Below are positions 15,946 to 24,839 of a stretch of DNA of 64,000 nt, one piece after another; position 1 is the stretch's first letter, and every line of letters begins with the position of its first letter. Position numbers and translations under genes: made by a program. The notes under the pieces are model-generated. The model was not told the origin of the DNA. It searched no databases and saw only the letters and a list, made by a program, of their open reading frames with translations. Origin of the DNA: Christensenellaceae bacterium (GTDB taxonomy: Bacteria > Bacillota > Clostridia > Christensenellales > CAG-138); NCBI GenBank assembly GCA_031261085.1, contig JAISKB010000026.1:1-64000 (forward strand). The letters are read 5' to 3'.

Positions 15946-17335
15946 GCGATATGGCCGCACGTTGCCCGAAATGCTGGGCGAATACGACAGGCGCGCGCCC
16001 GCGCGCTTTCACATGCCGGGGCATAAGGGGCAGGATACGCACTTTGGCGGTGAACTGGCCGGTTGGGATATTACCGAGCTGGAGGGCACCGATGATTTGG
16101 CCGCGCCCGCAGATGCGATACGCGCCGCCGAGCAAGCCTACGCCGAGGCCTATGGCGCCCGGGATAGCCTGCTGTTGGTCAACGGCAGCACCTGCGGGCT
16201 GCAAACCATGCTGCTTGCGCTGGGGCAGAACAAGCGGGTTTTGCTGGGGCGGGATTGCCATAAGAGCGCGCTGTGCGCGCTGGCGCTGGCCGGGCACAGC
16301 GCGCAGTTCCTCACCCCCGCATACGACGCGGAGCACGGCATGCCCGGCATGCTTACGGCGCGGCAGGTACACGATGCGCTCAGCGAGCGCCGCGCCGACG
16401 CCGTGCTGATTACCAGCCCCAATTACTTTGGCCTGTGCGCCGATTTAGATGAGATTGCCGATGCGGCGCACGCGCATGGCGCGCTGCTGTTTGTGGATGC
16501 CGCGCATGGCGCGCACTTCCCGTTTTCCCCCCGCCTGCCCGATTTCCCTTCACACAAGGTGGATATATGGTGCACCAGCAGCCACAAAACGCTGGCGGCG
16601 CTCACGCAGGGCGCCGTGCTGCACGCGGGGCTGTGCTGCCCCTATCCTACCCAGCACCTGCGCCGCATGCGCAATCTGGTGCAAACCTCCAGCCCCAGCT
16701 ACCTGCTGATGGCTTCGCTCGACAGGGCGCTGCACATCGCCCGCATGCAGGGCTACGAAAAGCATATAGACCGCGTCGAGGTGCTGCGCGCGCGCATAGG
16801 CCGCATCAACGGCCTGCAGGTATTGGGCGAAGAAGCCCTGGGCAACGGCATAGCCGCTTTTGACCCGACCCGCATCGTGATTGACGTAACGGAGCGCGGC
16901 ATAGATGGACATGCCGCCAACAGCGCGCTGACGGATATGGGCGTTGTGTGTGAAATGGCCGATATGTACCGCGTGGCGCTCATCACGGCGCCGCTGGATC
17001 CGGATGAATGGTATGACAGGCTGGTGGGCGCGCTCACGCACTTGCCCTATGGCACAAGCAGGCTCATCAAGCGGCCGCCGGTGGGCTTGGCGGGGCGCAG
17101 CATGTGCAGCCTTCGCAAGGCCATGCTGGGCGAGAGCGAAAGCGTGCCGCTGCACGCGGCCGCGGGGCGCGTGGCGGCGGCGGCGGCGGGCGTATACCCG
17201 CCCGGCATCGCGCAGGTGATACCCGGCGAATATATCGAAGAGGATACCGCCGCGTTTTTGCTGCGGCAAAAGGCGCTCGGCTATACGCTTTTTGGCATAG
17301 AAGGGGACCGTATTTGTTGCATGCGGGAAGAATAA
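15938..17335 (+). CDS. Orn/Lys/Arg decarboxylase family protein (YaaO/SpeA-like)
   Basis: 465 residues from ATG 15938, where similarity begins (RTLPEMLGEYDRRAPARFHM then PGHKG). This is a fold-type I PLP enzyme: PGHKG near the N-terminus, NGST (substrate loop), DAAHGAHF, and the PLP lysine in TSSHKTLAALTQGA (about residue 220). Such enzymes release CO2 from arginine, lysine or ornithine to give agmatine, cadaverine or putrescine; the substrate cannot be told here. It opens the conserved Firmicutes cluster yaaO-tmk-darA-holB-ricT. There is no strong ribosome site at this ATG, which overlaps the end of the 37-codon frame at 15832, so translation is probably coupled. Confidence 0.85.
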   Translation: MDRRYGRTLPEMLGEYDRRAPARFHMPGHKGQDTHFGGELAGWDITELEGTDDLAAPADAIRAAEQAYAEAYGARDSLLLVNGSTCGLQTMLLALGQNKRVLLGRDCHKSALCALALAGHSAQFLTPAYDAEHGMPGMLTARQVHDALSERRADAVLITSPNYFGLCADLDEIADAAHAHGALLFVDAAHGAHFPFSPRLPDFPSHKVDIWCTSSHKTLAALTQGAVLHAGLCCPYPTQHLRRMRNLVQTSSPSYLLMASLDRALHIARMQGYEKHIDRVEVLRARIGRINGLQVLGEEALGNGIAAFDPTRIVIDVTERGIDGHAANSALTDMGVVCEMADMYRVALITAPLDPDEWYDRLVGALTHLPYGTSRLIKRPPVGLAGRSMCSLRKAMLGESESVPLHAAAGRVAAAAAGVYPPGIAQVIPGEYIEEDTAAFLLRQKALGYTLFGIEGDRICCMREE

Positions 17336-17352
17336 ACAATATAATATAATAG

Positions 17353-18021
17353 ATGAAAGAGTATTCAACCGTTTTATTCGATTTTGATGGCACGCTGCTT
17401 CAAAGCGGCCCCGCCATCTTTGCGACCTTGCGTGAGATGCTGCGCGAAATGGGCTTGCCGCCTCGCGCCGATGCGGAGCTATACCCGATGGTGGGCCCGC
17501 CGCTGCGCGAGGGCTTTATGCGCCACCTCGGCATACCCGAGGCGCAGGTTATGCGGGCGCTGGAGCTATACCGCGCCAAGGCGCCCGCCGTGGAAGCCGC
17601 TTTGGGGGTGCAAACCTTTGCCGGCGTGCCCGCCTTGCTGAGGGCCTTGCGCGCCGCGGGCAAACAGACGGCGATGGTGACGGCCAAGCTCAGGGCCACC
17701 ACAGAGCGGCATGTGGTATCCTGCGGGCTGGAGGGGCGGCTCGATATGGTGTTTGCCGCGGAGAACAACCTGCACTGCGACAAGGCCGGGATGATTGTGG
17801 AGGCGATGGCTGCGCTGCACGCTTCCCCCAAAACCACCGTTATGGTGGGGGACCGCGTATACGATATAGAGGCGGCAAACCGTGCGGGCGTCGATAGCAT
17901 AGGCGTGCTGTATGGCTACGGTTCGCGCGGCGAGCTTATGGCCGCCGGCGCAACCTATTTGGTAAATACGGTCGAAGAGCTGATGCAATTCCTCATCAAC
18001 AAGGAGGGCAACGCAATATGA
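17353..18021 (+). CDS. HAD-superfamily phosphatase (phosphoglycolate phosphatase-like)
   Basis: 222 residues. HAD motif I is FDFDGTLL with the catalytic Asp10 and Asp12, motif II is MVTAK, the motif III lysine is in HCDK, and motif IV is GDRVYDIEAA. A helical cap between motifs I and II (about 20-85) fits the Gph/PGP subfamily. The substrate is unknown; phosphoglycolate or a nucleotide are typical. It occupies the place where thymidylate kinase (tmk) sits in the equivalent Bacillus cluster. Its last codon overlaps darA (ATGA), so the two are translationally coupled. Confidence 0.85.
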   Translation: MKEYSTVLFDFDGTLLQSGPAIFATLREMLREMGLPPRADAELYPMVGPPLREGFMRHLGIPEAQVMRALELYRAKAPAVEAALGVQTFAGVPALLRALRAAGKQTAMVTAKLRATTERHVVSCGLEGRLDMVFAAENNLHCDKAGMIVEAMAALHASPKTTVMVGDRVYDIEAANRAGVDSIGVLYGYGSRGELMAAGATYLVNTVEELMQFLINKEGNAI

Positions 18022-18344
18022 AACTGATTTTTGCAATCGTGCAAAACGATGATTCCAAACGGCTCACGCGGGAGCTGACGCGCGCGCACATCAGCGTCAC
18101 CCGCATATCCTCCACGGGCGGTTTTTTGCATGGCGGCAACAGCACGCTGATGATCGGCGTAGAAAAGGAACGCCTGCAGGATACGCTGGATATCATACGC
18201 GAGCAGTCCAGCACCCGCAAGGAGTATATGGTTATCCCCAGCTCGCTGCCCGGCTATGTCGATAACGCGCCCTCGCCCGTGCAGGTTACGATAGGCGGGG
18301 CCACGGTGTTTGTGCTGGATGTCGATGAACACTTCAAATTCTAG
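18018..18344 (+). CDS. darA: Cyclic di-AMP receptor DarA (PstA/YaaQ family)
   Basis: 108 residues, the family's normal length. It begins MKLIFAIVQNDDSKRLTREL and contains the conserved ISSTGGFLHGGNSTLMIGVE, whose loops bind c-di-AMP in this PII-like trimer, and ends VTIGGATVFVLDVDEHFKF. The output of DarA is not known in most species. It is coupled by ATGA to the HAD gene and overlaps holB. With BusR at 42675 it is the second c-di-AMP effector in the window. Confidence 0.92.
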   Translation: MKLIFAIVQNDDSKRLTRELTRAHISVTRISSTGGFLHGGNSTLMIGVEKERLQDTLDIIREQSSTRKEYMVIPSSLPGYVDNAPSPVQVTIGGATVFVLDVDEHFKF

Positions 18345-19248
18345 CGCGATTAAGGCGGAAGCGCGGTTTCTTACGGCGGTAAAAACAGGGCGCGTTTCCC
18401 ACGCGTGCTTTCTCAGCTGCCTGGATACGCTGTTTGCGGAGCAGGCGGCGCGGCGCGCGGCCGCGCTGTTTTGCACCGGCGCCGCCGAGGCGGGCAGGCT
18501 AAGCAGCTGTGTGGACTATACCGAGCTGGGCAGCGAGCCCATCAAGGCGGATATGGTGCGCGCGGTTACGGCGGAGCTCACCAAACGCTCCTTTTCGGGG
18601 GGCGGGCGGGCCATCTACCTTAAAAACGCGCATACGATGAACGAGCCCGCGCAAAACGCGCTGCTCAAAACGTTGGAGGAGCCGCCGGAGGGCACGCTGT
18701 TTTTGCTGACCGGCAACGAGCATGCGCTGCTGCCCACCATCCGCTCGCGGTGCAGCCGCGTAACGCTGCCCGCGCCCGGCAAAGAAGAGGTTGCGGCGGC
18801 GCTTAGGGGCGTGGGCGCCAATGAAGCCGAGGCGCTGCGCTATGCGGCCATGGGCATAACGAGCGGGCGGGCGCTGCGGCTCTATCAAGATGAAGAATAC
18901 CGTGCCCTGCGCGAAAAGGCGCAGGCGCTGCTGTGCGCGGTGCTATCCGGCAAGCTGCCGTTTGAGGGCATAGCGGCCCTTGCGGGCGGCGGCGAGGATG
19001 CGGCTGTGTTCATGCTTTCGCTATTGCGGGATATACTACTATATAAAACGCGGGGCTTGGTGGCCGAAAACGCCGATAGGCAAGCGGAAGCGGCCAAATT
19101 TGCCGCGCGCTTTACAAACGGCCGCATCCACGATATGATAACAGTACTGGCCGAGAGCCTGGCGCGCCTAAACACCAATGTTTCGGCGCAGGCCGTATTT
19201 ACCTGGACGTTCACACAACTTGCAAAGGAGATCTCCCAAACAGGATGA
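18325..19248 (+). CDS. holB: DNA polymerase III delta-prime subunit
   Basis: 307 residues from ATG 18325, inside the end of darA; GTG 18310 and ATG 18319 are alternative in-frame starts. This is an AAA+ clamp-loader fold: LKNAHTMNEPAQNALLKTLE then EPPEGTLFLLT, and SRC in IRSRCSRVTLP are characteristic of delta-prime. As expected for delta-prime it has no Walker A loop. The usual zinc-binding cysteines also appear reduced. The subunit opens and loads the sliding clamp in replication. The ATGA overlap with ricT fits the conserved gene order. Confidence 0.88.
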   Translation: MNTSNSSAIKAEARFLTAVKTGRVSHACFLSCLDTLFAEQAARRAAALFCTGAAEAGRLSSCVDYTELGSEPIKADMVRAVTAELTKRSFSGGGRAIYLKNAHTMNEPAQNALLKTLEEPPEGTLFLLTGNEHALLPTIRSRCSRVTLPAPGKEEVAAALRGVGANEAEALRYAAMGITSGRALRLYQDEEYRALREKAQALLCAVLSGKLPFEGIAALAGGGEDAAVFMLSLLRDILLYKTRGLVAENADRQAEAAKFAARFTNGRIHDMITVLAESLARLNTNVSAQAVFTWTFTQLAKEISQTG

Positions 19249-20231
19249 AAACCGTAATCGGTGTAAAATTCAGGGGCAGCAATAAGGTTTATTATTTTGA
19301 CCCCGGCGACTTAACCGTTTCCGAAGGGGACGGCGTCATTGTAGAAACCTCCCGGGGCGTGGAGTTTGGCGATGTTATGCGCGGCCCGCACGAGGTGGAG
19401 GATTCCCAAATCTTCGCGCCGCTCAAAATGGTGCAGCGCATCGCCACGCCTAAAGATCATGAGATGCGCGCCCTGTACATTGCCAAAGAGAAGGACGCGC
19501 ACGCGGTGGCTTTTTCTAAAATAGAGGCGCATAAGCTCGACATGAAGCTGGTGGATGTGGAATACAGCTTTAACGGCTCCAAAATCGTGTTCTACTTTAC
19601 CGCGGATGGGCGGGTGGATTTCCGCGACCTGGTAAAGGACTTGGCCGGCGTGCTCAAAACCCGCATCGAGCTTAGGCAAATCGGCGTGCGCGATGAAGCC
19701 AAGATGCTCGGCGGCCTGGGCAGCTGCGGCAGGCCGGTATGCTGCAAGGCGTTTTTGGCCGATTTTCAGCCTGTTTCCATCAAAATGGCCAAGGAGCAGA
19801 GCCTTTCGCTATCGCCCACCAAAATATCCGGCCTGTGTGGCCGCTTGATGTGCTGCCTAAAATATGAGCAGGATTGCTACGAATCCATGCGCAAGCAGAT
19901 GCCCCGCGTGGGCAAGGATGTGACCACGCCCGAGGGCTTGACCGGCATGGCGATAGAGAACAACGTGCTCACCGAGCGCACCCGGGTAAAGCTCATTTTG
20001 CCGGATGGCTCCATAGACGTGCGGGAATATCCCTTCCGCGACCTCGTGTTTAAGGCGCGCCAGCCGCAGCCCCAAAACGCGGAGCAGCCCGGGCAAAAGC
20101 AAAAATTCCGCAAGCCAAAAGATAAAACGGAGCGGGATGAGCAGGCCGAAGGCAGCGCGCCGGAGGAGGGCGCGGCGCCCGAAGAATCGGATGTAAGCAG
20201 TGAGCCAAAGCAGGTACAAACTGAGGATTGA
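19245..20231 (+). CDS. ricT: RicT (YaaT), PSP1-domain protein
   Basis: 328 residues. The PSP1 domain begins VIGVKFRGSNKVYYFDPGD and holds the cysteine set GSCGRPVCCKAFL and ISGLCGRLMCCLKYE, which in B. subtilis RicT carries [4Fe-4S] clusters in the RicAFT complex that helps RNase Y cleave mRNA. Residues about 270-328 form a disordered Gln/Glu/Lys-rich tail. The start overlaps holB by ATGA. Whether RicA and RicF partners exist cannot be seen here. Confidence 0.92.
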   Translation: MKTVIGVKFRGSNKVYYFDPGDLTVSEGDGVIVETSRGVEFGDVMRGPHEVEDSQIFAPLKMVQRIATPKDHEMRALYIAKEKDAHAVAFSKIEAHKLDMKLVDVEYSFNGSKIVFYFTADGRVDFRDLVKDLAGVLKTRIELRQIGVRDEAKMLGGLGSCGRPVCCKAFLADFQPVSIKMAKEQSLSLSPTKISGLCGRLMCCLKYEQDCYESMRKQMPRVGKDVTTPEGLTGMAIENNVLTERTRVKLILPDGSIDVREYPFRDLVFKARQPQPQNAEQPGQKQKFRKPKDKTERDEQAEGSAPEEGAAPEESDVSSEPKQVQTED

Positions 20232-20255
20232 CAACATACGATTCCATGTTACAAT
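20228..20255 (+). promoter_or_regulatory. Promoter of the ferredoxin gene
   Basis: TTGACA (20228-20233), 16-bp spacer, TACAAT (20250-20255). It overlaps the ricT stop codon, so ferredoxin is transcribed on its own. Confidence 0.75.
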
Positions 20256-20259
20256 ATAA

Positions 20260-20457
<198 letters not shown>

Positions 20458-20473
20458 CCAAATCAAAGCGTGC

Positions 20474-20506
20474 AAAGGGGCCCATCCAGTGGTGGGTCCC
20501 TTTTTT
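20474..20506 (+). terminator. Terminator of the ferredoxin gene
   Basis: AAAGGGGCCCATCC and GGTGGGTCCC pair imperfectly and run into six T. Confidence 0.8.
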
Positions 20507-20530
20507 ATGAACGGAAGGAACAAGTGACGG

Positions 20531-21898
20531 ATGGAAACCCTGCAACAAGAAAATAAAATGGGCGTACAGCCCATAAGCAGCCTGGTATGGAGAATGTCGC
20601 TGCCCATGATGATATCCATGCTGATGCAAGCCCTGTATAACATTGTGGACAGCATCTTCGTAGCCCGCATCAGTGAAGACGCGCTGACGGCTGTTTCGCT
20701 GGTGTTCCCCTACCAAATGCTCATCATATCCGTGGCGGTGGGCACCGGCGTGGGCATCAACTCGCTGGTGGCGCGCCGCTTGGGTGAAAAGCGGCAGCTG
20801 GAGGCCGATAACGCCGCCGAGCACGGCGTGTTTTTGGCGCTATGCTCCGGCCTGGTGTTTTTCGCTATCTTCGCGCTGTTTACGCCGCGGCTCATAGCGG
20901 TGTTCCACCCCGAGGCGCAAATATACGAGTATGCCGTCACCTATCTTTACTGGGTGGGCGTGCCCTCCATCATCGTGGTGCTGCAGTGCGTGTTCGAAAA
21001 GATACTGCAGGCCACCGGCGATACGATGCATTCCATGATGTCTCAGCTGACGGGCGCGATATTCAATATCATATTCGACCCCATACTCATATTCGGATGG
21101 CTGGGGTTCCCCCGGCTGGGTGTGGCCGGTGCGGCCATCGCCACGGTGGGCGGGCAGCTGCTCGGCATGATGATAGGCATGTTCTGCCTGCTGCGGCGCA
21201 ACCAGCACCTGCATATTCGCATAAAGGGTTTTCGCCCCAAGCGCAAGGTGATAGGCGAAATATACCGCGTGGGGATGGGGAGCATCGTAATGCAGGCCAT
21301 CGGATCCGTTACAACCTTTGCCATGAACCATATACTCATAGGCTTTACCTCCACGGCGGTCAGCGTGCTGGGGGCATACTTTAAGCTGCAATCCTTCATA
21401 TTTATGCCGGTGTTTGGCCTCAATAGCGGCACCATGCCCATCATGGCCTACAACTATGGGGCGCGCAATAAAAAGCGCGTGACCGATGCGCTAAAATACG
21501 CCGTGGTCTACGCGCTGATCATCATGTGCATCGGCAGCGTGGCGTTTCAGGTTTTTGCCAAGCAAATGCTGCTGCTGTTCAGCGCCTCCGACTATATGCT
21601 GCAAATCGGCGTGCCCGCGCTGCGCATCATCAGCTGGGCCTTCCCGCTGGCGGCTCTGTCCATCATATTTGGCACGCTGTTCCAGGCCATTGGCAACGGC
21701 GAATACAGCCTGCTGATGTCCGCTGCGCGCCAGCTCGTCATCATATTGCCCGTGGCTTACCTGCTGGGCCGGTTCCTTGGCCTGGAGGCGATTTGGTATT
21801 CGTACCCCATTGCCGAGTGTCTGTCGCTGGTGCTGAGCGCGGCGCTGCTGCTGTATACGCTTAAAAAGCACATAGCGCCATTGGGAAACGAACGGTAA
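20531..21898 (+). CDS. MATE-family multidrug/cation efflux transporter
   Basis: 455 residues with about 12 hydrophobic helices. The start (ISSLVWRMSLPMMISMLMQA, YNIVDSIFVARISEDALTAV) and the second-half repeat (GLNSGTMPIMAYNYGARNKK) are typical of MatE transporters, which exchange Na+ or H+ for organic cations across the cytoplasmic membrane. The two six-helix halves start at about residues 15 and 245. The substrate is unknown. GGAAGG precedes the start. It converges on selD. Confidence 0.9.
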   Translation: METLQQENKMGVQPISSLVWRMSLPMMISMLMQALYNIVDSIFVARISEDALTAVSLVFPYQMLIISVAVGTGVGINSLVARRLGEKRQLEADNAAEHGVFLALCSGLVFFAIFALFTPRLIAVFHPEAQIYEYAVTYLYWVGVPSIIVVLQCVFEKILQATGDTMHSMMSQLTGAIFNIIFDPILIFGWLGFPRLGVAGAAIATVGGQLLGMMIGMFCLLRRNQHLHIRIKGFRPKRKVIGEIYRVGMGSIVMQAIGSVTTFAMNHILIGFTSTAVSVLGAYFKLQSFIFMPVFGLNSGTMPIMAYNYGARNKKRVTDALKYAVVYALIIMCIGSVAFQVFAKQMLLLFSASDYMLQIGVPALRIISWAFPLAALSIIFGTLFQAIGNGEYSLLMSAARQLVIILPVAYLLGRFLGLEAIWYSYPIAECLSLVLSAALLLYTLKKHIAPLGNER

Positions 21899-21914
21899 TA
21901 GGCCCGCTCGATGA

Positions 21915-22000
21915 ACCCCTGCCTTGCCCAAGGCGGGGGCTTTGCTATATAAAAATTCCCCCTCCCTAAGGGAGAGGGAAAGGGGGAGGGATTGGAGGGA
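21915..22000. terminator. Convergent terminator hairpins between the MATE gene and selD
   Basis: CCCCTGCC/GGCGGGGG (21915-21943, followed by TTTG) is followed by a GC-rich C/T- and A/G-tract element (CCCCCTCCCTAAGGGAG...AAGGGGGAGGG, in two pieces). The second part resembles the dispersed hairpin family at 28577 and 30632. Confidence 0.5.
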
Positions 22001-22007
22001 TGGCAAT

Positions 22008-23060
22008 TTATTTTACTATGATATCCTTTTCGCCCCTGGCGCATACCTGGCCAATGATGCGGGCCCACTCGCTATGCTCCTGCAGGGCGTGCAACAGGCT
22101 GGGCGCATCCTTTTCGGCAATGGCAAAAAGCAGGCCGCCGGAGGTTTGCGGGTCGAACAGAACATCGGTGCGCTCGAGCGGTATCGAGGGGCTAATATAG
22201 GCGGTTTGCTCCTGATACTCGCGGTTGCGGTATGCCCCGGCGGGCACGATGCCCATGCGGGCAAATTCCAGCGCGGCGGGGAAAATGGGCAGCTCGTTTG
22301 CCCACAGCTCTATGGTTTTACCGCTGCCCTGCGCCATTTCGCCCGCGTGCCCCACCAGCCCAAAGCCGGTTACATCGGTGCAGGCGTGCACATCGAACGC
22401 GGAGGCGCTTTGCTGCGACTTGGCGTTGAGCGTGGTGAGCATCCTTATCAGCAGCTCATAATCCGCCGGCGCCAAAAGCTCCGCCTTGGCGGCGGTGGTG
22501 AGTATGCCGCTGCCCAATGGTTTGGTAAACAGCAGCAGGTCACCCTCCCGCGCAGCCGCGTTGGAGAGTATTTTACTGGGGTGCGCAAAACCGGTGACGG
22601 CCAAGCCGTACTTGGGTTCTTTATCCTCGATGGAATGCCCGCCGCACAGCGAGGCGCCCGCTTCGATAACCTTATCGAGCCCGCCCTGCAATATGGCGCG
22701 CACCGCCGTGAGCGGCAGCGTATTGACGGGGAAGCAAAGCAGGTTGATCGCCAGCTTGGGTACGCCGCCCATCGCGTATACATCGCTTAGCGCGTTGGCC
22801 GCCGCGATTTGGCCAAAGGTATAAGGGTCATCCACCATCGGCGGGAAAAAGTCCACCGTTTGGATGAGTGCCAGGTCGTCGCTGATGCGGTATACCGCCG
22901 CGTCGTCGCTGGTTTCGGTGCCGATTAAGAGCGCCGGGTCGGTGCTCCTTGGGAGATCCGCCAGCATGCGCTTTAGCACGCCCGGGCCTATTTTAGCGGC
23001 GCAGCCCCCGCAGGAGCTCATTTTCGACAGGCGGATACCCTCCGCTTCGGTTGCACACAT
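22008..23060 (-). CDS. selD: Selenide, water dikinase (selenophosphate synthetase)
   Basis: 350 residues. It makes selenophosphate from selenide and ATP, the selenium donor for Sec-tRNA and selenouridine. The glycine-rich N-terminus SSCGGCAAKIGPG carries the catalytic Cys (second Cys of CGGC) and Lys; no in-frame UGA is present here, so it is the Cys form. Other marks are VDFFPPMVDDPYTFG, GGHSIEDKEPKYGLAVTG and TDVTGFGLVGH. It is the last gene of a minus-strand selenium operon (yedE, TusA-like, DUF3343, selD). Confidence 0.95.
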   Translation of the reverse strand: MCATEAEGIRLSKMSSCGGCAAKIGPGVLKRMLADLPRSTDPALLIGTETSDDAAVYRISDDLALIQTVDFFPPMVDDPYTFGQIAAANALSDVYAMGGVPKLAINLLCFPVNTLPLTAVRAILQGGLDKVIEAGASLCGGHSIEDKEPKYGLAVTGFAHPSKILSNAAAREGDLLLFTKPLGSGILTTAAKAELLAPADYELLIRMLTTLNAKSQQSASAFDVHACTDVTGFGLVGHAGEMAQGSGKTIELWANELPIFPAALEFARMGIVPAGAYRNREYQEQTAYISPSIPLERTDVLFDPQTSGGLLFAIAEKDAPSLLHALQEHSEWARIIGQVCARGEKDIIVK

Positions 23061-23103
23061 AACATACCTCTCTTATTTTTGGGGAGCGGCGCAAAGGCCC
23101 CGC

Positions 23104-23346
23104 CTATGTATCCTCGTGCCGGTATACGGCCGCATATTGCCCCTTACTTATATGATACACGGCTTCGGTATCTTCTACAAGCAGCGCGTGAAAATCGCCT
23201 TCGGTTTCGAATGTGACGCAGCTGCCGCAGGATACGCTCACCTTGCGGGGCGCGGGCATCATGCGCCCGGGCACACCGCGCTCCCGCAACCGGCGATGGA
23301 ACGAGAGCGCGGCAAAGTGCGTATAAAACGTAGCCAAATACTGCAT
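23104..23346 (-). CDS. DUF3343 protein, selenium-cluster associated
   Basis: 80 residues. The pattern YLATFYTHFAALSFHRRL near the start and VSVSCGSCVTFE near the middle fit DUF3343, a small family often found with yedE/yedF. The CGSC pair could carry sulfur or selenium; this is inference. It lies 4 bp after the TusA-like gene and 43 bp before selD, in one operon. Confidence 0.8.
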   Translation of the reverse strand: MQYLATFYTHFAALSFHRRLRERGVPGRMMPAPRKVSVSCGSCVTFETEGDFHALLVEDTEAVYHISKGQYAAVYRHEDT

Positions 23347-23349
23347 GGC

Positions 23350-23556
23350 TTACTTGGTGAGCGTTAGGGTGTATATGCCAAGCTGCTCGGTTTGGCTTAG
23401 CTTAAAACCGGCGTTGGCCGCAAAACGGGTGATGTTGGCGGCCGCAATGGCGTTATCCGCCAGCACTGTCACCCCCTCTGGAGAACTCTCCAGCGCCCGT
23501 TTGGTCATGAGCACCGGCTCGGGGCAGGCGCGCCCGCACGCGTCGATCGTTTTCAT
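23350..23556 (-). CDS. TusA/SirA-like sulfur (selenium) carrier, YedF N-terminal type
   Basis: 68 residues with the CPxP motif in DACGRACPEPVLMTKRAL; the Cys of CPEP is the persulfide or perselenide carrier in the family. It lacks the C-terminal DsrE-like domain of full YedF, and the neighbouring DUF3343 may do that job. It is placed between yedE and DUF3343 in the same operon, so a role in handing selenium to SelD is the natural inference. Confidence 0.85.
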   Translation of the reverse strand: MKTIDACGRACPEPVLMTKRALESSPEGVTVLADNAIAAANITRFAANAGFKLSQTEQLGIYTLTLTK

Positions 23557-23569
23557 GCTGTCGCTCCTT

Positions 23570-24634
23570 CTAGTCCTTCTGCTTTTGCAGGTTGGCGAAG
23601 CCTATAATCGCAACCACCACCAGGCAAATCAGCACGGCGACGCGGCCGCCAGCGGTGGGGCCATCGGCGGAGGAAGCCAGCTTAAAGTTGTGCGCAACCG
23701 CCGCGCCCACGGCCATGCCCAGCACGGCGACGCCGCTATCGGTATTGCCGCTGCCGGCCAAGGTGAGCTGGCGCAGCGGGCAGCCGCCCAGCAGCACGCT
23801 CGCAAAGCCCACCAGCAGCATGCCCAGCAGGTTCCAAAGCGCATCGGCATGGGCGATGGGTTGGTCGGCGAACGAGAACTTTACGCCGTTGCCCACAACC
23901 AGGTTCCCAATGAGCACGGCCACGATCATGGCGATAAAGCCGTAGAGCAGGTGCGCATCCTTAAACATAACCACATCGCGGATGCCGCCCACCATGCACA
24001 GGCGGGACCTTTGCAGCAATATGCCCACCAGCGCGCCGGCAATCAGCGATATGGCGATGGGCGCGCGCAGGGAGCCGGGGCCGCTTTCGCTGAAGAACAG
24101 CAGGCCCGCGCCAAACAGCAGCAGGGCCAGCAGACCCAAAGCGATGGCGCTGGGCACAAACCCTTCGAGCTTGGGCAGGTCATAGCTGCGCTTGAGCGAG
24201 AAGCCCTTGTTTAAGAAGATGATGCCGATTCCAATGCCCAGCGCAAAGCCGACCAGGCCTATGATGGCGTTCAGGTCGCCGCCGCCTATGCGGATAACCA
24301 TGCGCAGCGGGCAGCCCAAAAACATCAGCGCGCCTATCATGACGCAAAATCCCAGCACAAACCGCAGCATGGGGGCGCTGCCGCCCTTGGGCGCAAATTC
24401 TTTGCCGATTAGGCTAATGGCCAGCGCGCCCAGCACGATGCCCAGTATTTCGGGGCGGATGTATTGTACCACCTCGGCGCGGTGCAGGCCCAGGCCGCCC
24501 ACGGTATCCCGCAAAAAGCAGGCGGTGCAGATGCCCATGTTTTTGGGGTTGCCCAACGCGGTCAGCGCCACCGCCACCAAGCCTACCACCAGGCCCGTTA
24601 CGATGACTTGCCAATGTTTTTTGATGAATTGCAT
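23570..24634 (-). CDS. yedE: YedE family putative selenium transporter
   Basis: 354 residues from the ATG at 24634, chosen because GGAGG lies 8 bp before it; a further in-frame ATG at 24649 has none. The protein has about ten membrane helices and the YeeE/YedE cysteine marks: NMGICTACFLRD, FLGCPLRMVIRIGGGD, RSRLCMVGGIRD and LLGGCPLRQLTLAGSGN. Family members move thiosulfate; the YedE branch beside selD is predicted to move a selenium compound. First gene of the operon, with promoter at 24686-24714. Confidence 0.88.
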   Translation of the reverse strand: MQFIKKHWQVIVTGLVVGLVAVALTALGNPKNMGICTACFLRDTVGGLGLHRAEVVQYIRPEILGIVLGALAISLIGKEFAPKGGSAPMLRFVLGFCVMIGALMFLGCPLRMVIRIGGGDLNAIIGLVGFALGIGIGIIFLNKGFSLKRSYDLPKLEGFVPSAIALGLLALLLFGAGLLFFSESGPGSLRAPIAISLIAGALVGILLQRSRLCMVGGIRDVVMFKDAHLLYGFIAMIVAVLIGNLVVGNGVKFSFADQPIAHADALWNLLGMLLVGFASVLLGGCPLRQLTLAGSGNTDSGVAVLGMAVGAAVAHNFKLASSADGPTAGGRVAVLICLVVVAIIGFANLQKQKD

Positions 24635-24685
24635 AGGAATTGCCTCCATTCGTATTGATTTTGTAGAGATGCATGTGTTATTGTC

Positions 24686-24714
24686 AGTATACAGAATATC
24701 GCGTGATGTTTCAA
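24686..24714 (-). promoter_or_regulatory. Promoter of the yedE-selD operon
   Basis: On the minus strand TTGAAA (24714-24709) and TATACT (24691-24686) are 17 bp apart, 52 bp before the yedE start. Confidence 0.75.
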
Positions 24715-24839
24715 TGAAAATAACGAATGAAATCTATAAAATGTTTGAATCTACGAGCGAATCAAATGAAAAAGAGCGACGTTTATTAGAATAATCGATA
24801 AAACGCAATATTGCGAAGGAAAGTACCGAGAGGAAGCAT

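Noticed and set aside
22008..23060. Selenocysteine-containing SelD
   Set aside because: The active-site codon is a normal Cys codon; no in-frame TGA occurs.
23345..24214. Plus-strand frame opposite yedE and the TusA-like gene
   Set aside because: The minus strand has three recognisable selenium genes with ribosome sites; the plus frame is low-complexity His/Gln/Ala.
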